Shown here: positions 63,940 through 64,000 of the stretch, in pieces
Layout: the number at the start of each line of letters is the position of its first letter
Position numbering within the stretch: position 1 is the stretch's first letter
Assembly: GCF_003627795.1 (NCBI RefSeq)
Contig: NZ_CP032687.1
Span: 186,001-250,000, forward strand
DNA from: Rhizobium sp. CCGE531
GTDB lineage: Bacteria > Pseudomonadota > Alphaproteobacteria > Rhizobiales > Rhizobiaceae
Direction of reading: 5' to 3'
Length of the DNA stretch: 64,000 bases
Program-made: the position numbers and the translations under genes
The notes under the pieces: model-generated
What the model saw: only the letters and a program-made list of their open reading frames with translations
The model's database searches: none
What the model was told of the DNA's origin: nothing

Positions 63940-64000
63940 ATGAAATCAGCGGCAAACGACAAAGAAAATCTGCCGCCCGTCGAGCAGGAGTGGGCCAGCG
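63940..64000 (+). CDS. Start of a gene cut by the window end
   Basis: ATG 63940 follows GGAGGGGACC. Twenty codons are visible (MKSAANDKENLPPVEQEW...) and the frame is open to the end. The product cannot be named. Confidence 0.4.
   Translation, partial: MKSAANDKENLPPVEQEWAS

Noticed and set aside
1..64000. CRISPR arrays, tRNA or rRNA genes
   Set aside because: No regularly spaced repeats, and no tRNA or rRNA-like sequence was recognised by eye; a covariance-model scan would be needed to exclude them.

Overview
The window reads as part of the symbiotic plasmid of a fast-growing Rhizobium. The gene order nodA-B-C-S-U-I-J-H-P-Q, together with a second nodA heading a nodA-hsnT-nodF-nodE operon, is the arrangement I associate with Rhizobium tropici-type strains (symbiovar tropici, e.g. 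CIAT 899). The species is an inference from gene content, since no search was run.

Layout. 1-6.1 kb: an IS66 remnant, a truncated hemN-like gene, a small secreted protein, a nodD paralogue and an AraC-type regulator. 6.7-11.7 kb: a decayed 72-codon gene, a nod box, then nodA, hsnT, nodF and nodE. 11.9-16 kb: a CycA-type amino-acid permease, and a SulP transporter paired with a beta-carbonic anhydrase. 16.4-20.4 kb (minus strand): pseudoazurin, a HemN-like radical SAM protein, a methyltransferase and a broken MFS exporter, in one tightly packed run. 20.7-29.1 kb: fixNOQP and fixGHIS, which encode the cbb3 oxidase and its assembly factors. 29.3-37.2 kb: an OmpW-like porin, thiO-thiS with a broken thiG, a complete hemN, and the oxygen regulators fixL, fixJ and fixK. 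38.7-44 kb: two paralogous HTH regulators around an orphan repC with a likely antisense RNA, plus small proteins. 44.4-56.5 kb: nodD, a nod box and the main nod operon. 57-64 kb: two insertion sequences side by side at CTAG sites, then remnants and small unknown genes.

How the parts work together. NodD proteins acting at two nod boxes should drive both nod operons. NodABC make the lipo-chitooligosaccharide core, NodS N-methylates it, NodU carbamoylates it, NodPQ and NodH sulfate it, NodFE (with the second NodA and HsnT) would change the acyl or O-acyl decoration, and NodIJ export it. At low oxygen, FixL-FixJ should switch on fixK. Sites like TTGAT-N4-ATCAA (FixK boxes) precede azu, fixN, fixG, the ompW-like gene and hemN, so one microaerobic regulon covers 20-37 kb.

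Much of the accessory content is decaying. Likely one- or two-base frameshifts are visible in nodQ, hsnT, a csbD gene, an MFS gene, an aldo-keto reductase remnant and a 72-codon gene. Some could be sequence errors and deserve checking. The best candidate for something undescribed is the azu-radical SAM-methyltransferase-MFS cluster next to fixN. The orphan repC/antisense RNA module, a FixL with an unusual haem-pocket residue and the apparent hsnT frameshift at an A6 tract are next.
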